Notes: a model not told the origin generated them from the sequence alone. A DNA stretch of 64,000 bases from Prevotella sp. (GCA_017459445.1 JAFUDJ010000033.1:35790-99789); one strand, 5' to 3'; counted from the first letter of the stretch, positions 34,869 through 43,240 are shown. Program-made: numbers and translations.

Positions 34869-37271
34869 TTAGTTTGTTGTCAGTTTGGTGATGACGGGCT
34901 TGTAGCTGGGGGCTTTGGTTGTGAGGGTAACGGTCGCCGGCTCTCGTCCGCTGCGCAGGATGACCATGGCCGAGCCGTTCCACAGGCGGCGATGGGCCGT
35001 CACGGTTTTCGACGTGTCGAAGTCCGGCGCTGCATTCAGCTCGTCGCTGGTGCTGTCGCCATTGGTGACGGCTACGATGCACGCCCCGCCCTCCACGCTG
35101 AAGACCAGTTCGTCGTTGGCTGCCCATACACGGCGCCCCTTGCTGTCGACCGCCGTGAGGCGTACGTGCTGCAAGTCCTGTCCATCGGCCTTCCATGTCG
35201 CGTTATCAGGCGTGGCGACAAGGCGCACGGCCTTGCCCGTTGTCTCTATGGCATGTGTCGCCGTGACGACGTTGCGCCCGTTCCTTTTAACATAGGCAAT
35301 AGCCTCCAAGCGCCCCTTCCGGTAAGGGATGCTATCCCATCGTATCTGGTTGCGCCGCTTCGGGTCGATAGGGTTCACCCTGCGCCCGAGGCTTCGTCCG
35401 TTCAGGCGTAGCTCCACTTCGTCGGCGTTGGTGTAGGTATAGAGGCTGACAACGGTGTTTTCCTGCCGGTTCCAGTTTTCCGACATCTGCTGGTTGCCTG
35501 TCTGTACACCGTTCCACACCATGTCCGCCGTACCGTCCTCTATGATGCCGATGTGCACCATAGGCTCCTCGGTGAACAGGCTCTTCATGAGATAAGCTTT
35601 CGGCTTGGGCTCCAGGTCGATGTAAAACACCCCTTGCGACCAGCCTTTAGCCGGCCAGCCCTGCGACTCTCCCAGATAGTCAATAGCACCCCAATAGGCC
35701 AGTCCCATGACGCGGTTGAGGTTCATCTCCCACCAGTTCGGCCCCATATTGCTCACCGACGCCTCGCTTTGGTAGAACGTCATCCAAGGGAAGCGTCGCC
35801 CGTCGCCGGGGAAGTACATATATCGGTAGTTGTAAGCCTGCACATCGGTCTTCAAGGCCAGGTCGCACGGCAGCGAATCCGTCAGCCAGTTGCGGTAGCG
35901 CGGGTGCATGGCCACGGTGGTCAGCCGGGTGCTGTCGTATCTTAGCAACAGCGTCTTCTGCAAGGCATAGGCCGTCACGCCGAAGTCATTGAATGCCTGG
36001 TTGGGGTCTTGCTGCAACTCGTTGCCGAAGCTCCACAACACCACCGACGGCGAGTTGCGGTCGCGCTTCACCCATTCCGGCACGTCGTATTGCCAGTGGC
36101 TCTCCCACGTCGTCCGTCCTCCCGTATGCTGCCGGGTCCACTTGTCGTACAGCTCGTCAACGACGAGGATGCCGTACTTGTCGCAAAGCTCAATGAACTG
36201 GCGGCTATAGGGGTTATGCGACGTTCGGACATGGTTGACGCCGAAGGCTTTCAGCAGCTGCAGGCGCTTCTCAATGGCCCGTGGGTAGGCTGCCGCTCCA
36301 AGCGCTCCGAGCGTGTGGTGGTTGGCGATGCCTTTTAACAGCACCTTTTGGCCGTTGACCTTCAATCCATAATCCGGCGCTATCTCTATGGTGCGTATGC
36401 CGAAGTGTTCCTCCGTCTCGTCGGCCACGGAACCGTCATCGCGCAGGAGTGTCACCACGGCGCGGTAGAGGTTGGGATGCTCCGTGTCCCATAGCTGCGG
36501 GTCGGTTATTTCAGCCTCTGTCAGGCGAGCCTCCATCGTCCTCGACGGGCTGACGCGCTTTCTCGCCTCCGTGTTCTCATATACTAACTGTCCATCAGGG
36601 CTATATATGCGCAGCCTCATGCGCACCGTCTTCTGCTTCGTGCGGTTGGTCAGCTCCACACACACGTTGACATAGCGGTTGTCGCGGGTGGTGATGTACA
36701 GCGGGTGACGCTCCAGATACAGGTCGGCGGGAGTGGTAATGAGACTGACGTTGCGGAACAATCCGCCACCGGTGTACCATCGGGAGTTTTTCTCCGTCAT
36801 GGTCGAAGCCTTCACCACGAGTGTGTTATCACCCTCATGCAGCTGGCTCGTCACGTCCACCTGAAAACCCACATAGCCATAGTCCGTACCGCCGACGCGC
36901 CGCCCGTTCAGATAGATGTCGCCCACGAGCATGATGCCCTCGAAATCGAGCAGGGTGCGGGTGTTGGGTAGCGGATGATGGGTGATGGTCCTCTGGTACC
37001 AGCCCGTGCCCATCTCCTTGAATCCGCGTGCCGACAGGCGCGACTTGATATTGGCGGCAGCATCGCTGTTGTCAGCCCGCTCGTCGGCCGACGGCGCCAC
37101 CCACGGCTGTTCTATCTGGAAGTCGTGCGGCACATCAACCCGCCGGGCGTCAGTCATCAGGGAATCGCGGCTGAACGCCCATCCGAAATTCAGCGACTGC
37201 ACCTCACGCTGCTGTGCCTGTATGGCGGCCGGTGCCGCCAGCAGCGCGATGGCCATCAGAATTTGTTTCAT
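34869..37271 (-). CDS. Glycoside hydrolase family 2 enzyme (beta-galactosidase/glucuronidase-like)
   Basis: 800 residues with signal peptide MKQILMAIALLAAPAAIQAQ. Sugar-binding and jelly-roll domains (GTGWYQRTI, GGTDYGYVGFQVDVTSQL) are followed by the TIM barrel: KGIANHHTLGALG, NHVRTSHNPYSR, acid/base Glu in WSFGNELQQ, and probable nucleophile in YQSEASVS. Ig-like C-terminal domains of the DUF4982 type follow. GH2 enzymes beside GH105 and GH106 usually act on galactan or uronic-acid side chains of pectin; the exact substrate is not clear. First gene of a two-gene operon; the fusion enzyme starts 17 bp after its stop. No SusCD genes are adjacent. Confidence 0.9.
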   Translation of the reverse strand: MKQILMAIALLAAPAAIQAQQREVQSLNFGWAFSRDSLMTDARRVDVPHDFQIEQPWVAPSADERADNSDAAANIKSRLSARGFKEMGTGWYQRTITHHPLPNTRTLLDFEGIMLVGDIYLNGRRVGGTDYGYVGFQVDVTSQLHEGDNTLVVKASTMTEKNSRWYTGGGLFRNVSLITTPADLYLERHPLYITTRDNRYVNVCVELTNRTKQKTVRMRLRIYSPDGQLVYENTEARKRVSPSRTMEARLTEAEITDPQLWDTEHPNLYRAVVTLLRDDGSVADETEEHFGIRTIEIAPDYGLKVNGQKVLLKGIANHHTLGALGAAAYPRAIEKRLQLLKAFGVNHVRTSHNPYSRQFIELCDKYGILVVDELYDKWTRQHTGGRTTWESHWQYDVPEWVKRDRNSPSVVLWSFGNELQQDPNQAFNDFGVTAYALQKTLLLRYDSTRLTTVAMHPRYRNWLTDSLPCDLALKTDVQAYNYRYMYFPGDGRRFPWMTFYQSEASVSNMGPNWWEMNLNRVMGLAYWGAIDYLGESQGWPAKGWSQGVFYIDLEPKPKAYLMKSLFTEEPMVHIGIIEDGTADMVWNGVQTGNQQMSENWNRQENTVVSLYTYTNADEVELRLNGRSLGRRVNPIDPKRRNQIRWDSIPYRKGRLEAIAYVKRNGRNVVTATHAIETTGKAVRLVATPDNATWKADGQDLQHVRLTAVDSKGRRVWAANDELVFSVEGGACIVAVTNGDSTSDELNAAPDFDTSKTVTAHRRLWNGSAMVILRSGREPATVTLTTKAPSYKPVITKLTTN

Positions 37272-37644
37272 CGTTTTTTGACTTGTCTTAGCGTGTGTTT
37301 TGCAAAGTTACGCATTTTCTTTCAAATCGCCAAGTTATCGCACCTCAAAACTGTCCCTTTTAGCGTTTTTTACGCAAAATCACGGGAGGGAGAACGGTTC
37401 AATCCACCTGATTGCACTATTCTCCTGAGCAGATTGGACGGCTCTCGCTTCAGGAGCCCTTCCCTCATCATTGCCGTTTGCATCTTGCATGTCACGAGTG
37501 TCATTAAGCATTTCAGACTTTTGCCCGCCAAAAGCACCCGAAAAACAGTTTTATTGTACGTTTTTCGCAGTTTCTGAACATTTTTTATGCTCGTTCTTGA
37601 GATTATTTGCTAATTTTGCAGACAAATCAAACGACATCACGAAT
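37272..37644. promoter_or_regulatory. Divergent regulatory region GH2 / uxuA
   Basis: 373 bp without a gene. GH2 promoter on the minus strand: TTG (37331-37333), 20-bp spacer, TAACTTTG (37303-37310). uxuA -7 box TAATTTTG at 37611-37618 on the plus strand, with no clear -33. Between them (about 37383-37473) is an imperfect long inverted repeat that includes CTCCTGA and TCAGGAG arms; it may be an operator or terminator. Co-regulation of the two directions is plausible. Confidence 0.65.
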
Positions 37645-38925
37645 ATGGAAAGAACATGGAGATGGTTTGGCAAGAAGGATAAGATAACGCTTGCCATGTT
37701 GAGACAGATTGGCGTGGAGGGCATCGTGACCGCCCTGCACGACGTGCCCCTTGGGGAAGTGTGGACGCGGGAGAAAATCCGCGACCTGCGTGAATACATT
37801 GAGTCGTACGGCATGCGGTGGAGCGTCGTGGAGTCACTGCCCGTCACGGAAACCATTAAGTATGGCGGCCCCGACCGCGACGAGCAGATAGCCGTCTACA
37901 AGGAGTCGCTGCGCAACTTGGCGGCAGAGGGCATCCACTGCATCTGCTACAACTTTATGCCCGTGCTCGACTGGGCGCGCACCGACCTGGCTCACAAGAA
38001 TCCCAACGGTGCCTCCAACCTCTATTTCAACTACGCAGAGTTTGCCTACTTCGACATCTATATCCTGAAGCGCGAGGGCGCCCGCGAGGAATGGGCGAAT
38101 TTTGACAGCGAACAGCTAAAAGTGAACGGTGAAAAATCTGCCACCACCCAGCCTAAGCGCGACATTCTCGCCGAATGCGACGAACTGGCCAAGACGATGA
38201 CGCCCGAGAAGGACCACGAGCTGGTGGAGAACATTGTCATCAAGACGCAGGGCTTCGTCAGCGGCAACTTCCATGAGGGCGACGAGGCTCCCGTGCAGAA
38301 GTTCCGCGAATTCCTTGATTTATATAAAGGCATCGACAAGGCGCGGCTGCGCGAGAACATGAAATACTTCCTGGAGGCCATCATGCCCGTCTGCGACGAA
38401 TGCGACATGAACATGTGCGTACACCCCGACGACCCCCCCATCGAGATTCTCGGCCTGCCGCGCATCGTCCGCACAGCCGACGACATCCGCTGGTTCCTCA
38501 ACGCCGTGCCCAACCGTCATAACGGCCTGACATTCTGTGCAGGCAGCCTCTCGGCAGGCGCCTACAACAACGTGGTGGAAATGGCCCGCGAGTTTGCCCC
38601 GCGCACACACTTCGTCCATCTGCGCTCATGCCACATCTTCCCCAACGGCGACTTCACCGAAGCCTCCCACCTTGGCGGTCGTGCCGACCTCATCGAGCTG
38701 TGCAGGATTTTCGAAAAGGAAAACCCACGGCTGCCCATGCGTGTCGACCACGGCATGACGTTCACCGACGAGCCCGGCGGCATCATGGACGAGTCGAGCC
38801 ACGGCCACAATGCCGGCTACACGCTGTTAGGACGCATGTTCGCGCTGGGACAGGTACAAGGAATCCTGGCCACCGTTGACCGCGAACTGGGCATCGCGTA
38901 CAAGCAGCCAGGATTTTTCGACTAA
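37645..38925 (+). CDS. uxuA: Mannonate dehydratase
   Basis: Converts D-mannonate to KDG in glucuronate breakdown. Family features: N-terminal MERTWRWFGKKDKITLAMLRQIGVEGIVTALHDVPLGEVW, metal and active-site segments CVHPDDPP, LTFCAGSLSAG, HFVHLRSCH and MRVDHGMTF. 426 residues against about 394 in E. coli; part of the excess is FDSEQLKVNGEKSATTQPKR, coded by a short stretch resembling the intergenic GTGAAAA heptads (about 38115-38135). Start at 37645; the longer frame crosses the promoter. kdgK (13.1 kb) acts next. Confidence 0.94.
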   Translation: MERTWRWFGKKDKITLAMLRQIGVEGIVTALHDVPLGEVWTREKIRDLREYIESYGMRWSVVESLPVTETIKYGGPDRDEQIAVYKESLRNLAAEGIHCICYNFMPVLDWARTDLAHKNPNGASNLYFNYAEFAYFDIYILKREGAREEWANFDSEQLKVNGEKSATTQPKRDILAECDELAKTMTPEKDHELVENIVIKTQGFVSGNFHEGDEAPVQKFREFLDLYKGIDKARLRENMKYFLEAIMPVCDECDMNMCVHPDDPPIEILGLPRIVRTADDIRWFLNAVPNRHNGLTFCAGSLSAGAYNNVVEMAREFAPRTHFVHLRSCHIFPNGDFTEASHLGGRADLIELCRIFEKENPRLPMRVDHGMTFTDEPGGIMDESSHGHNAGYTLLGRMFALGQVQGILATVDRELGIAYKQPGFFD

Positions 38926-38966
38926 CGCCGGATTGTGGCGTTGCCATCTTCGACTAAAGCATACGG

Positions 38967-39602
38967 TTAGGCTGCTTTCTTCGTAGCAGTGGATTTCGTC
39001 TCTGTATCCACTTTCTTGATGAAGCGGCCTTTTTCGTCGCGGGCAGGAGTAGCCTTCTTGGTTTCTGCCTTCTTCGTGGTCGTAGTGGCCTTCTTAGCCG
39101 TTGTCCCGGCCTTCTTGGTGGTGGTAGTAGCCTTCTTCGTCTCGGCCTTCTTCGTGGTCGTAGTGGCCTTCTTGGCCGTCGTCGTGGTCGTAGCAGGCTT
39201 CTCGGCATCTACCTTTTTAATGAAGCGGCCTTTCTCGTCACGGGCGGGTGTGGCTTTCTTGGTCTCAGCCTTCTTGGTCGTCGTGGCTTTTTTAGCGGTC
39301 GTCTCGGCCTTCTTCGTGGTGGTAGTTGTAGCCGTTGTCGTGGTGGTGGCAGGCTTGGTGGCTGCCTTCTTGCTGGCAGTGGAAGCGGCTGCACCGTAGC
39401 AGCGTGTACACTCATGGCGGCCTAACTTCTTAGCCTCAGCAGCGGTCACACTCTTCACACTCTTTGAATTGGTGAGGTAGCTGCACGACTTGTTCTTGTG
39501 GTAGGCCACTGCGCCGTCACCTGTCGAGATGTAGACGGTTTGGGCACTTGCCGTCATGACAAAGGCCATGATGGCAACGAAAGTCATCAGGAATTTCTTC
39601 AT
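38967..39602 (-). CDS. Secreted Lys/Thr-rich basic repeat protein with a small Cys/His domain
   Basis: 211 residues. A signal peptide (MKKFLMTFVAIMAFVMTASAQ) is followed by a compact domain, VYISTGDGAVAYHKNKSCSYL...GRHECTRCYG, with one His and three Cys in an H-x4-C ... C-x2-C pattern that could bind a metal. Residues from about 75 on are low-complexity KKATTTTKKAETKKA repeats resembling histone H1 tails, with two copies of TPARDEKGRFIKKVD. Strongly basic. The function is unknown; possibilities are binding of extracellular DNA, polysaccharide or teichoic-type polymers. The repeats make its length likely to vary. Confidence 0.8.
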   Translation of the reverse strand: MKKFLMTFVAIMAFVMTASAQTVYISTGDGAVAYHKNKSCSYLTNSKSVKSVTAAEAKKLGRHECTRCYGAAASTASKKAATKPATTTTTATTTTTKKAETTAKKATTTKKAETKKATPARDEKGRFIKKVDAEKPATTTTTAKKATTTTKKAETKKATTTTKKAGTTAKKATTTTKKAETKKATPARDEKGRFIKKVDTETKSTATKKAA

Positions 39603-39645
39603 AGCTGTTTGTTGTTATTAATGGTTATACTTTACAATGATGTTG

Positions 39646-39723
39646 CAAATTTACAACGAAGCAAGGAAAAATCCAAATTATTTTTAGTTTATTTGGCATT
39701 TTATTCACTTATTCGTACCTTTG
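39646..39723. promoter_or_regulatory. Divergent promoters of the Lys/Thr-rich gene and purN
   Basis: Minus strand: TTTG (39674-39677), 20-bp spacer, TAAATTTG (39646-39653). Plus strand: TTTG (39692-39695), 20-bp spacer, TACCTTTG (39716-39723), 19 bp before the purN ATG. Confidence 0.85.
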
Positions 39724-39742
39724 CCGCGTAAAACGAAAGAAG

Positions 39743-40339
39743 ATGGAAAAAATCAATATCGCTATCTTTGTCTCTGGCAGTGGAACGAACTGCGAGAACC
39801 TGATTAAGTATTTTGAAAACTCTGAGCGCGTAGACTGCGCCGTGGTGGTCAGCAACAAAGCCGACGCCTATGCCCTGGTGCGTGCCGAACGGCTGGGCAT
39901 ACCGACGGCCATAGTCTCCAAGGCAGCACTCAGCGAGCCGCAGAGCGTGCTGCCGCTGCTGCAACGCTATGCCGTCGACTTCATCGTCCTGGCCGGCTTC
40001 CTGCCGTTAATACCCGACTATCTCATTGATGCCTTCCCGCGCCGCATCATCAACCTGCACCCGGCGCTGCTGCCGAAATTCGGCGGAAAGGGCATGTGGG
40101 GCCACCACGTGCATGAGGCCGTCAAGGCTGCCGGAGAACAAGAGACGGGCATGACCGTCCATTATGTCACCCCCGTCTGTGATGGCGGCGACATCATTGC
40201 ACAGTACCGTACGCCACTGCTGCCTACGGACAGCGCCGACGACATTGCAGAGAAAGAACACCTGCTGGAAATGCGCTATTTCCCGCAGGTTGTAGAACGG
40301 GTACTGGAAGAAACCTTCCCGGCTACGCCTTCCGCTTGA
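39743..40339 (+). CDS. purN: Phosphoribosylglycinamide formyltransferase
   Basis: Third step of purine synthesis, using 10-formyl-THF. Family segments: IFVSGSGTNCENLI, VLAGFLPLIPDYLI, NLHPALLPKFGGKGMWG (catalytic Asn/His) and TGMTVHYVTPVCDGGDIIAQ (catalytic Asp in CDGGD). 198 residues, normal. Overlaps the convergent SemiSWEET gene by 17 bp. Confidence 0.96.
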   Translation: MEKINIAIFVSGSGTNCENLIKYFENSERVDCAVVVSNKADAYALVRAERLGIPTAIVSKAALSEPQSVLPLLQRYAVDFIVLAGFLPLIPDYLIDAFPRRIINLHPALLPKFGGKGMWGHHVHEAVKAAGEQETGMTVHYVTPVCDGGDIIAQYRTPLLPTDSADDIAEKEHLLEMRYFPQVVERVLEETFPATPSA

Positions 40340-40613
40340 CGTAGTCGTTGTACACCTTGATGCCGAAGACAATACTGCTGCACGCCGTCGTCACCAGGTT
40401 GGTGAGAAACAGCGCCCACAGGATGTCAGGCTTGTGGAGCAGCCCCTGAAGCATGAATGCAAAACCGCCTACAGCCATCATCGAGAATGTTGGCAGGGCA
40501 ATGCCGTCGGTGTCACGTGTCCGAATGGTCTTCACGGCCTGTGGCAGATAGCCCAGTATCATGCTGATGCTGGCCACCCACCCGCAAATCTCATATACAA
40601 CATCTTGTTCCAT
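40323..40613 (-). CDS. SemiSWEET (PQ-loop) sugar transporter
   Basis: 96 residues, three hydrophobic helices, with the signature GYLPQAVKTIRTRDTDGIALPTF (PQ motif in helix 1). SemiSWEETs act as dimers moving sugars across the membrane; the substrate is unknown. It is read from a promoter nearly identical to that of purN and facing it. Confidence 0.9.
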   Translation of the reverse strand: MEQDVVYEICGWVASISMILGYLPQAVKTIRTRDTDGIALPTFSMMAVGGFAFMLQGLLHKPDILWALFLTNLVTTACSSIVFGIKVYNDYVKRKA

Positions 40614-40648
40614 AGTATAAATTCCTTATATTAGCAGGTTAACGGATG

Positions 40649-40680
40649 CAAAGGTACGAATAAGCGAATAGAATGCCAAA
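40649..40680 (-). promoter_or_regulatory. SemiSWEET promoter, inverted near-copy of the purN promoter
   Basis: Minus-strand TTTG (40677-40680), 20-bp spacer, TACCTTTG (40649-40656). Over the 33 bases from TTTGGCATT to CCTTTGC it differs from the purN promoter (39692-39724) at only two positions, including the normally unconserved spacer. Confidence 0.88.
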
Positions 40681-40714
40681 TTTATCGGGGCATTTTTTGA
40701 GTGGCAGGAAAAAA

Positions 40715-40744
40715 CGGTGAGCACTTGTGCGAAAGCGCTCACCG
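40715..40744 (-). terminator. Terminator of the remnant gene
   Basis: Stem CGGTGAGC / GCTCACCG with a 14-nt partly paired loop, followed on the minus strand by a T6 run. It lies downstream of the gene remnant at 40834-41061. Confidence 0.75.
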
Positions 40745-40833
40745 CATTTTATATCAAGGTCAAAATCGTTCCATTTGTCATTTAGGCAGCACGGCACGGA
40801 CGGTACAGCCATGATAACGGCCCCGCTCAGAGG

Positions 40834-41061
40834 TTAGGAAGTGCCAAGGAAGATGCTGTTGCCGTTCCTGCCCGTCACCTTATAGCCCGGGAAGCCCAGA
40901 TAGGTCACCCATTCCCAAGTACAGTTGTTAAGCAGTTCCTCCATTTCTGCCTTGGTAGGCATACGCCAATTACCACCCTTCACAGCATTAGCCACGTCAT
41001 CGGTCAAATCCATGATGAGCTTGTTGTCCACACGGCTATATTGCATCCATCCTTTCATCAC
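40834..41061 (-). pseudogene. Remnant of a Fib_succ_major/DUF1566-like surface protein domain
   Basis: An open segment codes MKGWMQYSRVDNKLIMDLTDDVANAVKGGNWRMPTKAEMEELL...GRNGNSIFLGTS. The core NWRMPTKAEMEEL is typical of Fibrobacter-major-paralogous or Lcl-type domains, normally part of larger secreted proteins. An in-frame TGA lies a few codons upstream of the first possible start, there is no signal peptide, and the C-terminal continuation after SIFL is missing. I take it as both-end truncated. The gap 41062-41164 shows nothing else. Confidence 0.7.
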
Positions 41062-41164
41062 CTCCGACCCGCATCAGTCTTGCGCCATAAAGAAGAGAAT
41101 CAGGGGCAATAACCATGTTCCGCTTTATTTTGTGTTAAAAAATGATACTCCTAGAGGCAAAGCC

Positions 41165-41195
41165 TTGGCTATATCACAAAAAATAACTATCTTTG
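41165..41195 (+). promoter_or_regulatory. Promoter of the RhuM/AlbA_2 unit
   Basis: TTG (41165-41167), 20-bp spacer, TATCTTTG (41188-41195). An A-rich stretch (41231-41242) directly precedes the ATG at 41243. Confidence 0.8.
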
Positions 41196-41242
41196 CACGA
41201 TTTAATTTCGCGTGCGCATACGCGCTTGTTAATAAAAAAAAA

Positions 41243-41710
41243 ATGTTTCTGCAAGATACGAAGACGATGGCAAACGAGATACAGAAGATACAGGCGCAAC
41301 AGCCGCAGGGCGAAATTGTCCTCTACCAGCCCGACGAGACCGTACGGCTTGAGGTTAAGCTGGAGGATGAAACCGTATGGCTTACACAGGCACAGATGGC
41401 AGAGCTGTTCCAGACAACCCGTAATAATATAACACTCCATATTGGCAATGTGTTCAAAGAGGGAGAACTTGTAGAAAGTTCAGTTCGTAAGGAATCCTTA
41501 CTTACTGCCGCCGATGGCAAGAAATATCACACAAAGCTATACAATCTAGATGTTATCATCTCCGTTGGCTATAGGGTTAAATCGCAGCGCGGCACACAAT
41601 TCCGGCAGTGGGCAAACTTGGTGATAAAGGATTATATGACAACGAACATAATGTTTCTACGAGATATGAAGACGATGACGAAGCGAGATAACATAGATGG
41701 AGGACACTGA
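41243..41710 (+). pseudogene. Truncated RhuM-family gene
   Basis: 155 residues. After MFLQDTKT the protein reads MANEIQKIQAQQPQGEIVLYQPDETVRLEVKLEDETVWLTQAQMAELFQTTRNNITLHIGNVF, the RhuM N-terminal DNA-binding-like domain, up to VGYRVKSQRGTQFRQWANLVIKDY. RhuM proteins normally continue for about 180 more residues. Here the reading frame passes into a copy of a 57-bp repeat (41634-41690) and stops. The first 25 residues are coded by DNA nearly identical to the start of the second RhuM-like gene at 43247. It may still be made as a short DNA-binding protein; start 41267 is an alternative. Confidence 0.75.
41634..41690 (+). repeat. 57-bp repeat, copy 1 (copies 2 and 3 at 42980-43036 and 44178-44234)
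   Basis: The three copies begin ATATGACAACGAACATAATG and end GAGATA or AAGATA with at most one or two differences. Copies 2 and 3 mark the start of the surface-protein leader; copy 1 ends the truncated RhuM. The sequence at 41243-41282 is a diverged partial copy. Confidence 0.92.
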
Positions 41711-41711
41711 G

Positions 41712-42968
41712 ATGACAAGAGAAGAACTCATAGAGCGACTGACAGATATAGAGTGGGATGACTTCGAGGTGAAGGAAGCCCGCGAGAAGATGCCCGACAA
41801 TGTATGGGAGACCGTCTCGGCCTTCAGCAACATGTCTGGTGGCTGGATTGTCTTTGGCGTCAGACAGAAGGGCAAACATTTCTTCATTGAGGGCGTAGAG
41901 AACGGCGAAAAGACTGAGTCGGACTTCCTCAATACGCTGCGCAACGGGCAGAAGTTCAACTTCAAGATTTACCCCAAAGGTGTGAAATACAGCATCGACG
42001 GACATTTGGTACTCGCCTTCCATATTCCATCGTCACCTTTCAAGCCCATCTATTTCGGTAACCCTATCAACACTTTCATCCGCTCTGGCAGTGCCGACCG
42101 CCGTGCCAACGAGATGGAGATTGCCGCATTGCAACGCGACCAAGCATTCGGCACAAAGTCAGAACAGGCTATATCAGGAACATCCATAGCAGACCTTGAC
42201 CGCGATTCCCTGAGCACCTATCGCAACTACCTGCAAGGGTTCAACGCTACGTTTATCTACAACGACCTTGACGATGCTGCCTTTTGCGAGAAACTGCGTG
42301 TCACCCTCAACGGTAATCTCACATACGCAGGCTTGCTTATGTTCGGACAACGTGACATCGTTCAGAAATATTGCCCTACATTCTGGGTAGACCTTATTGA
42401 GATACCTGGTAACTCTTACGCCGAGGCCGACAAACGCTATACCTTCCGTATGCCAGAGCAAGCCAACGTCTGGGAGTCATACCGTGCCATCATCCAACTC
42501 AAGTTCTTCCGCTATGCCAATCTCTCGGAAAACGCAGGCTACGGCATCGACAAGATGATACGCTGGGAACAGTTGACAGGACAGGAGGTGAAATTCGAGA
42601 CCGACATTTACAGCGGCACAGTCACCTATATACGACCTAACAAAAACTCTGTCACCAACTCTGTCACTAACTCTGTCACCAACTCCGTTACCAACTCTGT
42701 TACAAACTCTGTTACAAACTCTGTTACTGGTGTTAATTATGAGAAGGTGAAAAGTGTGTTAGGCATTTTGGCAGAACGCAGAGCTACAAGAAAGGAAATT
42801 CTTGCTTTTATCGGTGTGTCATACCATACGACAAACATCCGTAAATATATCAACCCTTTGATTGCAGCAGGACTTATCAAAGAGCCAGATGACAACAAAA
42901 CCAATAATCCTCATACCGTATTGATGATAACGGCCACAGGTATAAACTATTTGAATGGGAACAAATAA
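41712..42968 (+). CDS. AlbA_2 (Schlafen-type) domain protein with NSVT tandem repeat
   Basis: 418 residues from ATG 41712, which has GGAGG 8 bp upstream; ATG 41697 adds five residues. The N-terminal AlbA_2 domain is visible in FEVKEAREKMPDNVWETVSAFSNMSGGWIVFGVRQKGK. A middle region (TYAGLLMFGQRDIVQKYCPTFWVDLIEIPG) is typical of COG2865-like putative transcriptional regulators/ATP-binding proteins. Then follow seven NSVT units and a winged-helix C-terminus (RRATRKEILAFIGVSYHTTNIRKYINPLIAAGLI). The expected HATPase-like part appears shortened. Role unknown; members occur in accessory and defence-like loci. Confidence 0.85.
   Translation: MTREELIERLTDIEWDDFEVKEAREKMPDNVWETVSAFSNMSGGWIVFGVRQKGKHFFIEGVENGEKTESDFLNTLRNGQKFNFKIYPKGVKYSIDGHLVLAFHIPSSPFKPIYFGNPINTFIRSGSADRRANEMEIAALQRDQAFGTKSEQAISGTSIADLDRDSLSTYRNYLQGFNATFIYNDLDDAAFCEKLRVTLNGNLTYAGLLMFGQRDIVQKYCPTFWVDLIEIPGNSYAEADKRYTFRMPEQANVWESYRAIIQLKFFRYANLSENAGYGIDKMIRWEQLTGQEVKFETDIYSGTVTYIRPNKNSVTNSVTNSVTNSVTNSVTNSVTNSVTGVNYEKVKSVLGILAERRATRKEILAFIGVSYHTTNIRKYINPLIAAGLIKEPDDNKTNNPHTVLMITATGINYLNGNK
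42645..42728 (+). repeat. 12-bp tandem repeat, 7 units (NSVT)7
   Basis: Seven perfect-register 12-bp units (AACTCTGTCACC and variants with third-position changes), joining the catalytic-type region to the winged helix of the AlbA_2 protein. 12 bp keeps the frame, so unit number can vary without loss of function. Confidence 0.95.
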
Positions 42969-42981
42969 ACATACAAACGAT

Positions 42982-43227
42982 ATGACAACGAACATAATGT
43001 TTCTACGAGATATGAAGACGATGACGAAGCGAGATACTGACGGAATGCGATGCGGCAAGAAGACCGCAAGCGAAAACAGCATACTTAAGGGGCGCAAGTG
43101 CCATACTTATGCCTCGCAAGTGCCATATTTAGCAGGGCTAAACAATATACTTGCGAAGGCCATGCTGCTCACGCTGCTGTTCCTCGTAGGGGGAATAGGG
43201 AATAGGGCGTGGGCTGTCATATCATAA
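42982..43227 (+). pseudogene. Duplicated leader/signal-peptide fragment of the 5.8-kres surface protein
   Basis: The frame codes MTTNIMFLRDMKTMTKRDTDGMRCGKKTASENS...AKAMLLTLLFLVGGIGNRAWA and stops three residues later. It matches residues 1-75 of the giant protein at 44180 almost codon for codon. It contains the same 22-bp array (cores at 43080, 43102, 43124 and 43146). It is followed 13 bp later by the complete RhuM-like gene. Confidence 0.88.
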
Positions 43228-43240
43228 ACAGAAGGGAGAA

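Noticed and set aside
34852-35196. N-terminal extension of the GH105-GH106 frame
   Set aside because: Overlaps the GH2 gene and lacks protein-like composition; a signal peptide starts at 34851.
37471-37644. Extension of uxuA upstream
   Set aside because: Crosses the -7 box; the usual UxuA start is at 37645.
39692-40680. Invertible promoter (phase variation switch)
   Set aside because: Promoters lie in the repeats and point inward, so inversion would not switch expression off; no recombinase nearby.
40925-41242. Plus-strand coding upstream of the RhuM fragment
   Set aside because: The frame runs opposite to the domain remnant and through the promoter; no protein features.
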